Below are positions 28,145 to 37,547 of a stretch of 64,000 nucleotides of DNA, in pieces. The notes beneath the pieces were generated by a model, which worked only from the letters and a program-made list of their open reading frames with translations, was not told the DNA's origin and did no database searches. Position 1 is the first letter of the stretch. Each line of letters opens with the position of its first letter. The position numbers and the translations under genes were made by a program. This DNA comes from Chitinivorax sp. B (GTDB lineage: Bacteria; Pseudomonadota; Gammaproteobacteria; Burkholderiales; SCOH01). The stretch is from the NCBI RefSeq assembly GCF_005503445.1, contig NZ_SCOH01000002.1, forward strand, positions 186,001 through 250,000, read 5' to 3'.

Positions 28145-29719
28145 TTAGTGGCGGAAGTGGCGAGTGCCGGTCAGCACCATAGCAATGCCGTGCTCGTCGG
28201 CAGCTGCGAAAACTTCTTCGTCACGCATTGAGCCTCCGGGCTGAATAATAGCTTTGATACCGTTCTCGGCAATCACGTCCACCCCATCTCGGAACGGAAA
28301 GAATGCATCCGATGATGCAACGGCACCAGTCAAAGGTAAACCAGCATTCGCCGCCTTGATCGCAGCAATCTTAGTGGAATCTACGCGGCTCATCTGCCCA
28401 GCGCCAATACCAGCTGTCTGACCATTCTTAGCGAAGACAATTGCATTGGATTTAACGAATTTGGCAACACGCCATGCAAACAACAAGTCCTGCAACTCAG
28501 CCGGGGTCGGTTGACGTTTCGTCACCACACGTAGTTCATCCAAGCCCACGTTACGGGTATCAGCACTTTGCACCAGCAAACCACCACCTACGCGCTTCAA
28601 ATCATATGGATTGCAGCCTAAATGCATCGGCACTTCCAACACACGGACATTGATCTTTTTAACCAGCAATGCACGAGCTTCAGCGGTATAAGCTGGAGCA
28701 ATCAACACCTCCAGGAACTGGGCCGATACAGCTTCCGCTGTCACTGCATCAACTTCACGGTTGAATGCGATGATTCCGCCAAATGCACTGGTGGTATCCG
28801 TAGCAAATGCCAGCTTGTAGGCAGTCAGTGTATCGCTTGCTACAGCGATACCGCAGGGGTTTGCATGTTTGACAATGACACAGGCCGTCTGGTCGAAGGT
28901 TTTAACCGCTTCCCACGCTGCGTCAGCATCAGCGATGTTGTTGTAGCTGAGTTCCTTACCCTGATGCTGGGTGTAATTGGCGATGGTACCCGGCACTGCG
29001 ACCAGATCACGATAGAAGGCAGCTTTCTGGTGTGGGTTCTCGCCATAGCGCATGTCCTGCACTTTTTCGACATTGATATTGAAACGGTCTGGGAAATCGG
29101 CGGTTGGTCTATTTTCGTGATCGCGGCCAGTCAAGTAATTGCTGATTGCGCTATCGTATGCCGCAGTATGCGAAAACGCCTTGCATGCCAGTTTGAAGCG
29201 GGTGGGCAGGCCCAACGCGCCTTCGTTAGCCTTCATTTCTTCCACCAATGCAGTATAGTCGGCCACATCAGTCACAATGGCTACATGGGCATGGTTCTTT
29301 GCGGCAGAACGGACCATGGCCGGACCGCCGATGTCGATATTTTCGATGGCATCTTCCAACGCACAATCAGGCTTGGCCACAGTTTGGGTAAACGGGTACA
29401 GGTTCACACAAACCAAATCGATATTACCGATACCATGTTGCGCCATCGTGGTGACATGCGTAGCTAAGTCACGGCGACCGAGAATTCCACCGTGGATTTT
29501 AGGGTGAAGCGTCTTGACCCGACCATCCAACATCTCGGGAAAGCCGGTGTAGTCAGCAACTTCGATAACCTTCAAGCCATGATCGGCAAGTAGTTTGGCA
29601 GTACCGCCGGTGGACAGGATTTCAACACCGAAAGCGGCCAGGCTTTTGGCAAACTCCAGCACGCCGGTTTTATCGGACACGCTGATCAGGGCTCGTTGGA
29701 TTTTGGTCATGATGGTCAT
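28145..29719 (-). CDS. purH: Bifunctional AICAR transformylase/IMP cyclohydrolase PurH
   Basis: A 524-residue enzyme catalysing the last two steps of IMP synthesis. The cyclohydrolase domain comes first ([34 protein letters not shown]) and the transformylase second ([25 protein letters not shown], the SRVDSTKIA region, [10 protein letters not shown]). Length is normal. Two in-frame ATGs (29719, 29710) start it; neither has a strong ribosome-binding site, and MTKIQRAL from 29710 is equally credible. It lies about 45 bases upstream of a gap before fis and ahead of purD. Confidence 0.97.
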   Translation of the reverse strand: MTIMTKIQRALISVSDKTGVLEFAKSLAAFGVEILSTGGTAKLLADHGLKVIEVADYTGFPEMLDGRVKTLHPKIHGGILGRRDLATHVTTMAQHGIGNIDLVCVNLYPFTQTVAKPDCALEDAIENIDIGGPAMVRSAAKNHAHVAIVTDVADYTALVEEMKANEGALGLPTRFKLACKAFSHTAAYDSAISNYLTGRDHENRPTADFPDRFNINVEKVQDMRYGENPHQKAAFYRDLVAVPGTIANYTQHQGKELSYNNIADADAAWEAVKTFDQTACVIVKHANPCGIAVASDTLTAYKLAFATDTTSAFGGIIAFNREVDAVTAEAVSAQFLEVLIAPAYTAEARALLVKKINVRVLEVPMHLGCNPYDLKRVGGGLLVQSADTRNVGLDELRVVTKRQPTPAELQDLLFAWRVAKFVKSNAIVFAKNGQTAGIGAGQMSRVDSTKIAAIKAANAGLPLTGAVASSDAFFPFRDGVDVIAENGIKAIIQPGGSMRDEEVFAAADEHGIAMVLTGTRHFRH

Positions 29720-29764
29720 CGTCGTTACAGGTGAATCGGATAAAGATCAATATAGATCAGCGCC

Positions 29765-30001
29765 TTAGGCCAGATCGTAGTCTTTCAGCTTCTTGCGCAG
29801 GGTGTTGCGATTAATACCCAACAATTCAGCAGCTTTAGTTTGGTTACCTTGGGCATGGGACAACACCACTTCCAGCAGCGGTTTTTCAACGCACGCCAAT
29901 ACCATATCGTAAATGGCAGAGGGCGCTTCCCCATCCAGATCATGGAAATACTGCTCCATCGCCCGCTTGACCGCGGCCGAGATTTGCTCGTTACCTTGCA
30001 T
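29765..30001 (-). CDS. fis: DNA-binding nucleoid protein Fis
   Basis: A 78-residue Fis protein: a dimerisation region and a C-terminal helix-turn-helix (NQTKAAELLGINRNTLRKKL, residues 53-72). It bends DNA and regulates rRNA operons and many other genes. ATG 30001 is chosen because AGGGAAAGG precedes it and the length fits; the frame runs far upstream through the end of dusB, but that part is not Fis. The gene follows dusB after 73 bases, the conserved dusB-fis order. Confidence 0.95.
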   Translation of the reverse strand: MQGNEQISAAVKRAMEQYFHDLDGEAPSAIYDMVLACVEKPLLEVVLSHAQGNQTKAAELLGINRNTLRKKLKDYDLA

Positions 30002-30074
30002 ACCTTTCCCTATTTGTATGGATATCGCCGGCCTTGCCCGCTTGTGTGGGTCTAAACAGGCCTGAGCATTATTG

Positions 30075-31100
30075 TTACGCCGCCAGTGGTTCTTCTGATA
30101 CTGCCTCTGATTCGTATACCAAGCGCTCACCCTGCTCGGCGAGCTGATCAAAGTAGCGTTGCACCGCCTGATGTTGTTCGATGGTCGATTCCAATTGATA
30201 CATGGCTTGGCGGAATTCATTCGAACCACGCAAGCCTTTGGTGTACCAAGCAATGTGCTTACGGGCGATGCGCACGCCGGAATACTCGCCATAGAACTGG
30301 TGCAGATCATCCAGATGCGTCAGCAACACACTGCGAATCTCTGCCACCTCGGGTGGCGGCAATAACTCACCAACAGCCAGATAATGTGCAATCTCACGGA
30401 AAATCCATGGTCGGCCTTGTGCGGCACGCCCAATCATGATGGCATCTACCCCAGTGGCGGCTAGGATTGATTCAGCCTTTTGCGGTGAATTGATATCGCC
30501 ATTGGCGATAACCGGAATTTGAATACTGCGCTTCACTTCACGAATCAGCTCATAACGAGCCGATCCGTTGTACATGTCTTCACGTGTACGCCCATGTACG
30601 GCCAGTGCGGCAATACCCGCGTTTTCAGCCATTTTGGCCACACGCAGGATATTTTCCTCACCGTTTCGAAAACCCAGGCGGGTTTTCAAAGTAACAGGCA
30701 CATCCACCGCACCCACTACCGCATCCAGAATGCGTGCAACCAGCTCTTCATGCTGAAGCAGCGCCGATCCGGCCATCACATTGCATACCTTCTTGGCAGG
30801 GCAGCCCATGTTGATATCAATGATCTGTGCACCATGTGCAACATTGATGCGTGCCGCTTCTGCCATCTGCTCCGGAATCCCACCGGCAATCTGCACAGAG
30901 ACAGGAGCGATCTCACCCTGATGATTGGCGCGCCGCTTGGTTTTCTCAGATCCCCATAAGAGTGAATTCGACGTAATCATCTCGCTGACAGCATGTCCAG
31001 CCCCAAACCGTTTGCACAGCATGCGAAACGGCCGATCAGTCACGCCAGCCATTGGGGCAACGATCAGATTGTTCTTGAGGATATGGGGACCAATACGCAT
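30075..31100 (-). CDS. dusB: tRNA-dihydrouridine synthase DusB
   Basis: A 341-residue FMN enzyme that reduces uridine to dihydrouridine in the tRNA D-loop. MRIGPHILKNNLIVAPMAGVTD at the start is the family N-terminus, followed by NMGCPAKKVCN with the catalytic Cys, KTRLGF and VIANGDINSP/IMIGRAAQGRPW for FMN binding. I chose ATG 31100 by family alignment; the frame is open 24 codons further, with no better ribosome-binding site. It is the first gene of dusB-fis-purH-purD. Confidence 0.95.
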   Translation of the reverse strand: MRIGPHILKNNLIVAPMAGVTDRPFRMLCKRFGAGHAVSEMITSNSLLWGSEKTKRRANHQGEIAPVSVQIAGGIPEQMAEAARINVAHGAQIIDINMGCPAKKVCNVMAGSALLQHEELVARILDAVVGAVDVPVTLKTRLGFRNGEENILRVAKMAENAGIAALAVHGRTREDMYNGSARYELIREVKRSIQIPVIANGDINSPQKAESILAATGVDAIMIGRAAQGRPWIFREIAHYLAVGELLPPPEVAEIRSVLLTHLDDLHQFYGEYSGVRIARKHIAWYTKGLRGSNEFRQAMYQLESTIEQHQAVQRYFDQLAEQGERLVYESEAVSEEPLAA

Positions 31101-31323
31101 GCGAGGTTTCACTGGCGGAAAGGTGCGTATTTTAATCGTTTCATACGCTGCCGCCAAAGACATTTTGCACAAAATTTAAGCGGGGACATCACGCATAGCC
31201 CCATATTACTTACTAGATATGAAATATTGCATCGCATCAATTATTAACAGAGTTCCGCCAGTTTTTTCACTACAATTCAGGGATAACATATTGCATTGCA
31301 ACAAATCGATTTAGGAGGGAAAG

Positions 31324-31680
31324 ATGCATAACCCAAAAATCCTAAGCTGGCTCAGTAAACGTGCAGGCATCAGCGAGGAACAGGCACATTGCCTATGGCT
31401 ACGGGCGGTTCGGCGTGCCGAGCTATACTTTGATGAGACTGAACGAGCCACGCCAGCTTACTGGCAATTTGCACTCAGAGAATTACGTACAGCGCTTGAC
31501 CAGATCGGGCGTCAGCACCAATGGCATCATGATGTACCTGCACACGTTCCGCAGTGGCTGACAGAAGTAGCGGAGTGGCAAGCCAACTACCTGATGAACT
31601 CCATGCTAATCTGGCGCAATGTCACACTGGCTTCGTCACGGGCTTGGGCAAATGCATGGCAACAGTCTCGGGCTGCATAA
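31324..31680 (+). CDS. Small conserved-looking protein of unknown function
   Basis: A 118-residue protein with a strong ribosome-binding site (AGGAGGGA, 6 bases before the ATG) and codon use like its neighbours, so it is very probably translated. It is mostly helical and rich in Trp and Ala (WLSKRAGISEEQAHCLWL; AEWQANYLMNSMLIWRNVTL), with no signal peptide or clear membrane helix. The C-terminal half resembles a phasin-like helical arrangement only vaguely, and I do not assign it. It is divergent from dusB and convergent with the EpsD-like gene. Confidence 0.7.
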   Translation: MHNPKILSWLSKRAGISEEQAHCLWLRAVRRAELYFDETERATPAYWQFALRELRTALDQIGRQHQWHHDVPAHVPQWLTEVAEWQANYLMNSMLIWRNVTLASSRAWANAWQQSRAA

Positions 31681-31702
31681 GCAGGCCCGTCAACAGCGTC
31701 TG

Positions 31703-32569
31703 TTATTCGTCAGGAGGTGGCCCGATAATATCCCCCATGGTTTCAGCCTGCTTGCTGGACAGATATTCCACCCGCGCTGACTTACGCAAGGCGGTCAACA
31801 GTTGCTGGGCAGTCTCGGCACGCTTGGTGTTTTCCAAATAACGCGCAATCATGGGTTTGGCCTCAGCCAAACTCAATGACCGAGGTGAAGCCGCCAAAAT
31901 GTTCATCACCGTCAGCATTTGCTTGTTCCCGGCAATCACCACATCACCGGCCTCTGCACGTTGCAGGTCAGCATGCAGATAATCCGGTATTTGTTCTGCA
32001 CCAGCAGTTCCATCAGCTGCACGAAACTTATAACCGGCAGCTTCCAATCCAACCGTCAACTCGCTTAGCCCTTTTCCGACTTGCAGTTCACGTTTCAGAT
32101 GCCGTTCCAACCCTGCTCGAGGTTCAACAACATTGATGCTTCGAAAGGTAAAAACCCGCCGATTGCTGAACAATATCGGGTGCTGATCATAATACCTGGC
32201 GATTTCGTCATCGCTTGGTTTGCCAGCGGCATGCTTTTCCAACAAAGCTTGCGTCAGTACTTGGCGACGAGCGGCGGCCAGCGCATCCTTCACTGCCCAA
32301 TCCTGGTCAATCCGCTCTTTTTCGGCCAAATCTGCCAATAGTTGCTGATCAACCAATGAATCAAGCATTTGCCGCGCAGCGGTTGTCGGTTGGCCAGCGC
32401 GCTGCAATGCTCGATCTACTTGAATCTGACTGATTAGTGTGTCGTTGACACGAGCAAGTGGGGCTGACTGTTCGCCATTACCCGTCACACGGCCACACCC
32501 GGCAACGATCATGCAGATTCCCATCCCTAAGCACAGCCATAATCGAGTCACATCGAATTCTTTTTTCAT
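31703..32569 (-). CDS. EpsD-like peptidyl-prolyl isomerase lipoprotein
   Basis: A 288-residue lipoprotein precursor (lipobox IVAGC, about residues 17-21). The mature part has a SurA/PpiC-like chaperone region: LARVNDTLISQIQVDRAL, MLDSLVDQQLLADLAEKE, a parvulin-like segment starting near SDDEIARYYDQHPILFSNRR, and a C-terminal helix. It resembles the EpsD foldases found in exopolysaccharide clusters, but no polysaccharide genes are nearby. I chose ATG 32569 because it puts the hydrophobic signal at the N-terminus. It is last in a minus-strand set after the M23 peptidase and a 59-residue membrane protein. Catalytic activity as an isomerase is not certain. Confidence 0.75.
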   Translation of the reverse strand: MKKEFDVTRLWLCLGMGICMIVAGCGRVTGNGEQSAPLARVNDTLISQIQVDRALQRAGQPTTAARQMLDSLVDQQLLADLAEKERIDQDWAVKDALAAARRQVLTQALLEKHAAGKPSDDEIARYYDQHPILFSNRRVFTFRSINVVEPRAGLERHLKRELQVGKGLSELTVGLEAAGYKFRAADGTAGAEQIPDYLHADLQRAEAGDVVIAGNKQMLTVMNILAASPRSLSLAEAKPMIARYLENTKRAETAQQLLTALRKSARVEYLSSKQAETMGDIIGPPPDE

Positions 32570-32646
32570 ATCAGGAGCTCGCCATTTAGCTATCAAGTGT
32601 CCGGTACGTTTGAATGATGTAAACCATGACCGCCAAAGTGAAACGA

Positions 32647-32826
32647 TTACATCCCTACACCCAAGACATAACACACCAGAATAAGACCGCCAGACACCAA
32701 CAGTGCCATAGCCAGAGCCCGGGTAAATTCAGCAACCTTGGCACGCTGCCCAGGGCGTAGCAGCCATTGAAAGATAAAGACCAATACCAGTGCCAGTAAC
32801 GCAAACCGCAATAATCGGCCAGTCAT
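32647..32826 (-). CDS. 59-residue membrane protein of unknown function
   Basis: Two hydrophobic segments (LLRFALLALVLVFIFQWLL and ALAMALLVSGGLILVCYVLG) are joined by a short basic loop (RPGQRAKVAEFTRA). Its ATG at 32826 comes one base after the TGA of the M23 peptidase gene, so translation is probably coupled. The EpsD-like gene follows in the same direction. The sequence is membrane-like throughout; no family is recognised. Confidence 0.6.
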   Translation of the reverse strand: MTGRLLRFALLALVLVFIFQWLLRPGQRAKVAEFTRALAMALLVSGGLILVCYVLGVGM

Positions 32827-32827
32827 G

Positions 32828-33655
32828 TCAACGCAATGCTAAAAAGCGACGAGGATTGAGTGGTACACCGTTGTATCGCACTTCAAAATGGAGATGTGCG
32901 CCTGTGGACTTGCCACTGGAGCCCACTTCAGCAATTTTTTGTCCTTCTGCCACAGTTTGCCCTTTTACTACCAATAGACGCAGTGCATGGGCATAACGCG
33001 TGGTAAGCCCATTCGGGTGCTCCAGCTCCACAGTCCAGCCAAATTGTGGCATCAGGCCAGCACTCTTCACACGCCCTGCCTCCACCGCCAATATCGAAGT
33101 ACCGATCGGCGCCTTGAAGTCAATACCGTTGTGCATAGCCAATCGCTTGGAGAACGGGTCCATCCGCAAGCCAAAATCAGATGTTGGCTGGATGCCTGCA
33201 ACAGGCAACAAGCACTGCGCTCCTTGCCGCTTCATTTCCTTCAGTTCGTTCAGACGTTCGCCCAACGCAGTAGTCAGGACTTCCAGTCGACGCTGCAATT
33301 CGTCATTCCCAAGTTGTTCTGCCGGCTGCAATGCCAACGCAACAGCCGGTGTAATAGATGTCGCGCTACGATCATTGTCCGGTTGAGCCAGTAACAACGC
33401 TTCAAGCCGACGCCATTGGGTCTGCAACAACTGCAAACGCAAGCGCAGATCGCCCTGTTCGAAAGGATCAGCCTCTACGGGTTGTACAGGCGGTGCCAAC
33501 AACGGCCCATCGGCCTCACGCTCATTTAACGCCCAATACCCTGCGGTGGCCATAGCCATCAACATCGCCAACGTTGCCATCACTGTCCGACGACGTTGAC
33601 GTTTCAGGTAATCAGTAGGGGCGTAAGCGGGCCGCCGGTGGGTGGGTTGGTGCAT
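32828..33655 (-). CDS. Membrane-anchored M23-family peptidoglycan endopeptidase
   Basis: A 275-residue protein with a single N-terminal membrane helix (about residues 26-43), a coiled-coil region (about 70-150) and a C-terminal LytM/M23 domain. The zinc ligands are present: His and Asp in MHNGIDFKAP and the pair in GAHLHFEVRYNG. Such proteins cleave cross-links in peptidoglycan or act as activators of amidases. ATG 33655 has AGGAAG upstream; the open frame continues further toward parC but is not needed. It is divergent from parC and is followed one base later by the 59-residue membrane protein. Confidence 0.92.
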   Translation of the reverse strand: MHQPTHRRPAYAPTDYLKRQRRRTVMATLAMLMAMATAGYWALNEREADGPLLAPPVQPVEADPFEQGDLRLRLQLLQTQWRRLEALLLAQPDNDRSATSITPAVALALQPAEQLGNDELQRRLEVLTTALGERLNELKEMKRQGAQCLLPVAGIQPTSDFGLRMDPFSKRLAMHNGIDFKAPIGTSILAVEAGRVKSAGLMPQFGWTVELEHPNGLTTRYAHALRLLVVKGQTVAEGQKIAEVGSSGKSTGAHLHFEVRYNGVPLNPRRFLALR

Positions 33656-33724
33656 GGTCTTCCTGTGAAAACAGCATTCTAACCGACTCGCTGCAGATAA
33701 ACACAGCCCGCCTTGCGCAACGGG

Positions 33725-33730
33725 TATAAT
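33725..33730 (+). promoter_or_regulatory. Perfect TATAAT upstream of parC
   Basis: TATAAT with a GGG just before it lies 189 bases before the parC ATG and 29 bases before a small open frame (33759). No good -35 box is visible at 16-18 bases upstream, so the match is suggestive only. Confidence 0.4.
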
Positions 33731-33758
33731 GGCACCAAGATCAACCGGTGGCTTTACC

Positions 33759-33944
33759 ATGTCTCGACTTCTGATTCGTCGTGCCAGCCCGGAAGGGCGT
33801 GTCAAATCTGGCCGTTCGCCGCAACCGGCAGGCACGCCAATTGCAACCACAGCGACCACCATGCCCAACACCGTATCAGAAGCCAAGCCCGCCGACACTA
33901 CTACGCCACAGCACGACAATGAACGAAAACGACGACCTGATTGA
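33759..33944 (+). CDS. Possible 61-residue basic leader peptide overlapping parC
   Basis: An ATG frame ([18 protein letters not shown]...) ends 26 bases inside parC in another frame. GGTGG precedes it at a workable distance and a TATAAT lies 29 bases upstream. Arg/Lys-rich N-terminus and a Pro/Thr-rich tail; no family recognised. It may be a leader that couples to parC translation, or simply a chance frame. Confidence 0.3.
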   Translation: MSRLLIRRASPEGRVKSGRSPQPAGTPIATTATTMPNTVSEAKPADTTTPQHDNERKRRPD

Positions 33945-36339
33945 AGACTTGTTTGACAGCCCAGCACTTGATGAGGCTGGACCCGAGCCCTTGCCGGAGC
34001 CTGAACTCGAAACTGGCAACAATAGCGGCCAGCATGATGGCCCGCCACCTGCACTGACTGACTTCAACGACGATGCAGTCCCATTGGGCCTTTATGCTGA
34101 GCGGGCTTATCTGGAATATGCCGTCTCTGTCGTCAAGGGTCGTGCCCTGCCAGATGTCTGTGATGGCCAAAAGCCAGTCCAGCGCCGTATTCTCTATGCC
34201 ATGCATGAGATGGGGCTGTCGCCCACTGCCAAACCCGTCAAATCTGCTCGTGTAGTGGGTGAAGTACTGGGTAAATTCCACCCACACGGTGATGTATCGG
34301 CCTACGATGCCATGGTGCGATTGGCGCAGGATTTTTCGCTACGCTACCCGCTGATCGATGGCCATGGCAACTTTGGCTCGCGTGATGGTGATGGTGCGGC
34401 AGCAATGCGTTACACCGAAGCACGGTTGACCAAGCTTGCTGAGTTGCTGCTGTCAGAAATCGATCGCGGTACCGTTGATTTCGTGCCCAATTATGACGGT
34501 GCTTTTGAAGAACCCAAGCTGCTACCCGCGCGCTTACCCATGGTATTGCTAAATGGCGCATCGGGTATTGCAGTCGGCATGGCAACAGAAATCCCTTCGC
34601 ATAATTTACGTGAGGTAGCGGAAGCTGCTGTTGCGCTGATCAAAAAGCCGGAGCTCACCACGACTGACCTGTTGCAATACGTGCAAGGGCCGGACTTTCC
34701 TGGCGGTGGGCAGATCATCTCGCAGCCAAAGGATATTCAGGCAGCCTATGAAAATGGGCGTGGCTCGCTGACGGTACGGGCACGCTGGAAGATTGAAGAG
34801 CTGGCGCGCGGTCAGTGGCAGATCGTTGTCACTGAGCTGCCCCCCAATACCTCGTCACAGAAGGTATTGGAAGAAATTGAAGATCTGACCAATCCAAAAG
34901 TCAAAAAGGGTAAAAAGACGCTCACGCAAGATCAGTTGCAAACCAAGCAGTTGTTGTTGTCGCAACTAGATACGGTGCGTGATGAATCTGGCAAGGATCA
35001 GGCAGTGCGCTTGGTATTCGAACCCAAGTCATCCCGACAGAACGCCGACGAGTTCATGAACCTGCTGTTGACGCATACCAGCCTTGAGGGTAACTCCTCA
35101 ATCAACATGGTGATGATCGGCATTGATGGTCGGCCACAGCAGAAATCCCTGAAACAGATCATTTCGGAATGGATCGACTTCCGCTTCCAGACTGTCACCC
35201 GCCGCACTCAGTATCGCTTGGGTGAGGTGGACAGCCGAATCCATATTCTGGAAGGCCGGTTGATTGTCTATTTGAACATTGATGAGGTGATTCGCATCAT
35301 TCGCAATGCGGACGACCCGAAAGCCGATTTGATCGCCGCTTTCAGCCTGTCGGATCGACAGGCTGAAGACATCTTGGAAATCCGCCTACGCCAATTGGCA
35401 CGACTTGAAGGCATCAAGATTGAGCAGGAGTTGGACAAGCTGCGAGGTGAAAAAGCAGAGCTGGAACATCTACTGGCTGATGGTGGTGCCATGCAAAAGC
35501 TGATCATCAGCGAAATCAAGACTGATGCCAAAACTTTCGGCGATGACCGCCGCACGCTGATCGAAACCACAGAACGTGCCAGTCTTACCCAGCAAGTGGT
35601 GGATGAGCCACTGACCATCATCCTGTCGAAAAAGGGCTGGATTCGTTCTCGTACCGGTCAAGGGCACGATGCGCAGAACTTCGGCTTCAAAGAAGGCGAC
35701 AGTCTGTTTGTGGCGTTGGAATGCCGCTCTATCGAGCAAGTGATCCTGTTTGGTAGCAACGGCCGTGTATTCTCGCTATTGGCAGGACAAATCCCTGGTG
35801 GGCGTGGCGATGGCGTGCCAATTGCCACACTGATTGACTTGCCAGCGGGTGTGAAGGTTGTACAAGCCGTTGCTGGCAAAGGTGACCAACGCTACCTGCT
35901 GGCTGCCAGCAATGGTTATGGCTTTACCACTAAGCTTGAGAACCTGGTCAGCCGCGTCAAAGCGGGTAAACAGTACATCACGTTGGATGACGGTGATACC
36001 TTGTTGCCCCCGTTTCTGTTTGATGACAATACTCCGCCATTCCTGGCGGCATTATCGAAGGAAGGCCGTCTGCTGTTGTTTACCCGTGACGAGATGAAAG
36101 AACTGACTGGCGGGGGCAAAGGTGTACAGATCATGAGTCTGGACAATAGCGATAGCTTGCTCGATTTGGCCTTCACCAATGGGCATCAGTTAAACATTAC
36201 CGGCAAATCAGCACGTGGCAAAGACACAGCAGAACGTTTTGATGTGATGGAGCTGGCGCAATGCCAAAGCAAACGTGGCCGTAAGGGTAAGGTATTGAGT
36301 CTGAACTTTGCACCGCTTGGATTTTCTGTAGAGCACTGA
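33919..36339 (+). CDS. parC: DNA topoisomerase IV subunit A (ParC)
   Basis: An 806-residue type IIA topoisomerase subunit that decatenates daughter chromosomes with ParE (not in this window). An acidic N-terminal extension of about 50 residues precedes the breakage-reunion domain; the catalytic Tyr is Tyr165 ([11 protein letters not shown]). In the quinolone region the sequence reads [12 protein letters not shown]: the usual Ser is Val126 and the usual Glu is Asp130. The C-terminal domain lacks the GyrA box, which favours ParC over GyrA. ATG 33919 lacks a clear ribosome-binding site and overlaps a small upstream frame. Confidence 0.93.
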   Translation: MNENDDLIEDLFDSPALDEAGPEPLPEPELETGNNSGQHDGPPPALTDFNDDAVPLGLYAERAYLEYAVSVVKGRALPDVCDGQKPVQRRILYAMHEMGLSPTAKPVKSARVVGEVLGKFHPHGDVSAYDAMVRLAQDFSLRYPLIDGHGNFGSRDGDGAAAMRYTEARLTKLAELLLSEIDRGTVDFVPNYDGAFEEPKLLPARLPMVLLNGASGIAVGMATEIPSHNLREVAEAAVALIKKPELTTTDLLQYVQGPDFPGGGQIISQPKDIQAAYENGRGSLTVRARWKIEELARGQWQIVVTELPPNTSSQKVLEEIEDLTNPKVKKGKKTLTQDQLQTKQLLLSQLDTVRDESGKDQAVRLVFEPKSSRQNADEFMNLLLTHTSLEGNSSINMVMIGIDGRPQQKSLKQIISEWIDFRFQTVTRRTQYRLGEVDSRIHILEGRLIVYLNIDEVIRIIRNADDPKADLIAAFSLSDRQAEDILEIRLRQLARLEGIKIEQELDKLRGEKAELEHLLADGGAMQKLIISEIKTDAKTFGDDRRTLIETTERASLTQQVVDEPLTIILSKKGWIRSRTGQGHDAQNFGFKEGDSLFVALECRSIEQVILFGSNGRVFSLLAGQIPGGRGDGVPIATLIDLPAGVKVVQAVAGKGDQRYLLAASNGYGFTTKLENLVSRVKAGKQYITLDDGDTLLPPFLFDDNTPPFLAALSKEGRLLLFTRDEMKELTGGGKGVQIMSLDNSDSLLDLAFTNGHQLNITGKSARGKDTAERFDVMELAQCQSKRGRKGKVLSLNFAPLGFSVEH

Positions 36340-36355
36340 GTCTCGTACCACAAAC

Positions 36356-36385
36356 AACAATGGGCCGTAACGGCCCATTGTGTTA
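36356..36385. terminator. Terminator between parC and msrP
   Basis: CAATGGGCCG and its complement around a three-base loop (36358-36380), between convergent genes. On the minus strand it is followed by TTGTTTG, on the plus strand by TGTTACT, so it may act for both. Confidence 0.65.
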
Positions 36386-36403
36386 CTGCTGACCCGCCCG
36401 CCG

Positions 36404-37330
36404 CTAAAAATACTTCTTCAAATCCATCCCAGCATACATTGAAGCGACCTGATCACCGTAACCGTTGAACATCACCGTTTTGCGCTTGAAGAATTCACCG
36501 ATGCGACGTTCGCTGGCCTGACTCCAGCGCGGGTGGTCCACCTGTGGATTCACGTTGGAAAAGAACCCATACTCTCGCGGATTGGCGCTCATCCAGCTAC
36601 TTATGGGCTGTTTTTCCACCAAGCGGATTCGGATAACGGACTTGGCACTCTTGAAGCCATACTTCCAGGGCACCGCGATACGAATCGGTGCACCATTCTG
36701 ATTTGGCAATAATTCACCGTAAAGCCCAAGCGTCACCAAAGTCAACGGATTCATTGCCTCATCAATCCGTAACCCTTCGACATATGGCCAATCCAGTACA
36801 GCATTACGTTGCCCGGGCATTTGCTCAGGTCGCTTCAAGGTAGTAAATTCCACATACTTAGCTTTGCTGGTCGGTTCAACCCGTTTCAGTATCTCCGACA
36901 GCGAATAACCAATCCACGGGATAACCATTGACCACCCCTCGACACAGCGCAATCGATAGATGCGCTCTTCCAAAGGGGCCAACTTCATGATTTCGTCCAG
37001 ATCAAAGGTCTTGGGCTTCATCACCTCTCCTTCTACCCTGACTGTCCAAGGCCGGGTGACCAACTTGCCCGCATTGACAGCAGGGTCGCCCTTGTCAGTG
37101 CCAAACTCATAGAAGTTGTTGTAGGTGGTGATTTCTTGCTTGGTGTTGGGTTTATCAGCTGTTGAAAATCGGCTGGGTACCGTTGCCAGTTTAGCCTCAA
37201 CCGGCCCACTAACACCCGCCAACACCAGACCCGCAGCCCCGGCTGCAGTCATGAAGTCACGGCGGGACAAGTACAAAGCCTTATCGGTAATTTCACTGGG
37301 CAAGATATCGGTAGGGTGACGGATCAGCAT
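36404..37330 (-). CDS. msrP: Periplasmic methionine-sulfoxide reductase catalytic subunit MsrP (YedY)
   Basis: A 308-residue molybdopterin enzyme that repairs oxidised methionines in periplasmic proteins. A twin-arginine signal ([14 protein letters not shown], about residues 25-38) marks Tat export. The Mo-binding Cys is Cys129 in [12 protein letters not shown], and [13 protein letters not shown] and the C-terminal PRW-like region match the family. I chose ATG 37330 for family length. The membrane haem partner MsrQ, usually adjacent, is not found beside it. It is convergent with parC and divergent from a TonB-like gene. Confidence 0.95.
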   Translation of the reverse strand: MLIRHPTDILPSEITDKALYLSRRDFMTAAGAAGLVLAGVSGPVEAKLATVPSRFSTADKPNTKQEITTYNNFYEFGTDKGDPAVNAGKLVTRPWTVRVEGEVMKPKTFDLDEIMKLAPLEERIYRLRCVEGWSMVIPWIGYSLSEILKRVEPTSKAKYVEFTTLKRPEQMPGQRNAVLDWPYVEGLRIDEAMNPLTLVTLGLYGELLPNQNGAPIRIAVPWKYGFKSAKSVIRIRLVEKQPISSWMSANPREYGFFSNVNPQVDHPRWSQASERRIGEFFKRKTVMFNGYGDQVASMYAGMDLKKYF

Positions 37331-37547
37331 GTTGGTATCTCCACGTTTTGCATTGGTCGCATGTATTGACCATGCATTACAGCTTCGACCCAATTCCCCA
37401 GAAAAATTCCTTGATCGGCATACCTGACATTGATCGAACATATCATTGACCAGAATAGGGCTGATCTGGTCAATACATCAACACATCACCAGATAGAGTT
37501 AATATTCTAGTAAAATCCATTACTCTTGCGTTCCATGAGACTTGGTC

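Noticed and set aside
28622-29467. 281-codon plus-strand frame opposite purH
   Set aside because: It is antisense to a highly conserved gene and has no recognisable domain.
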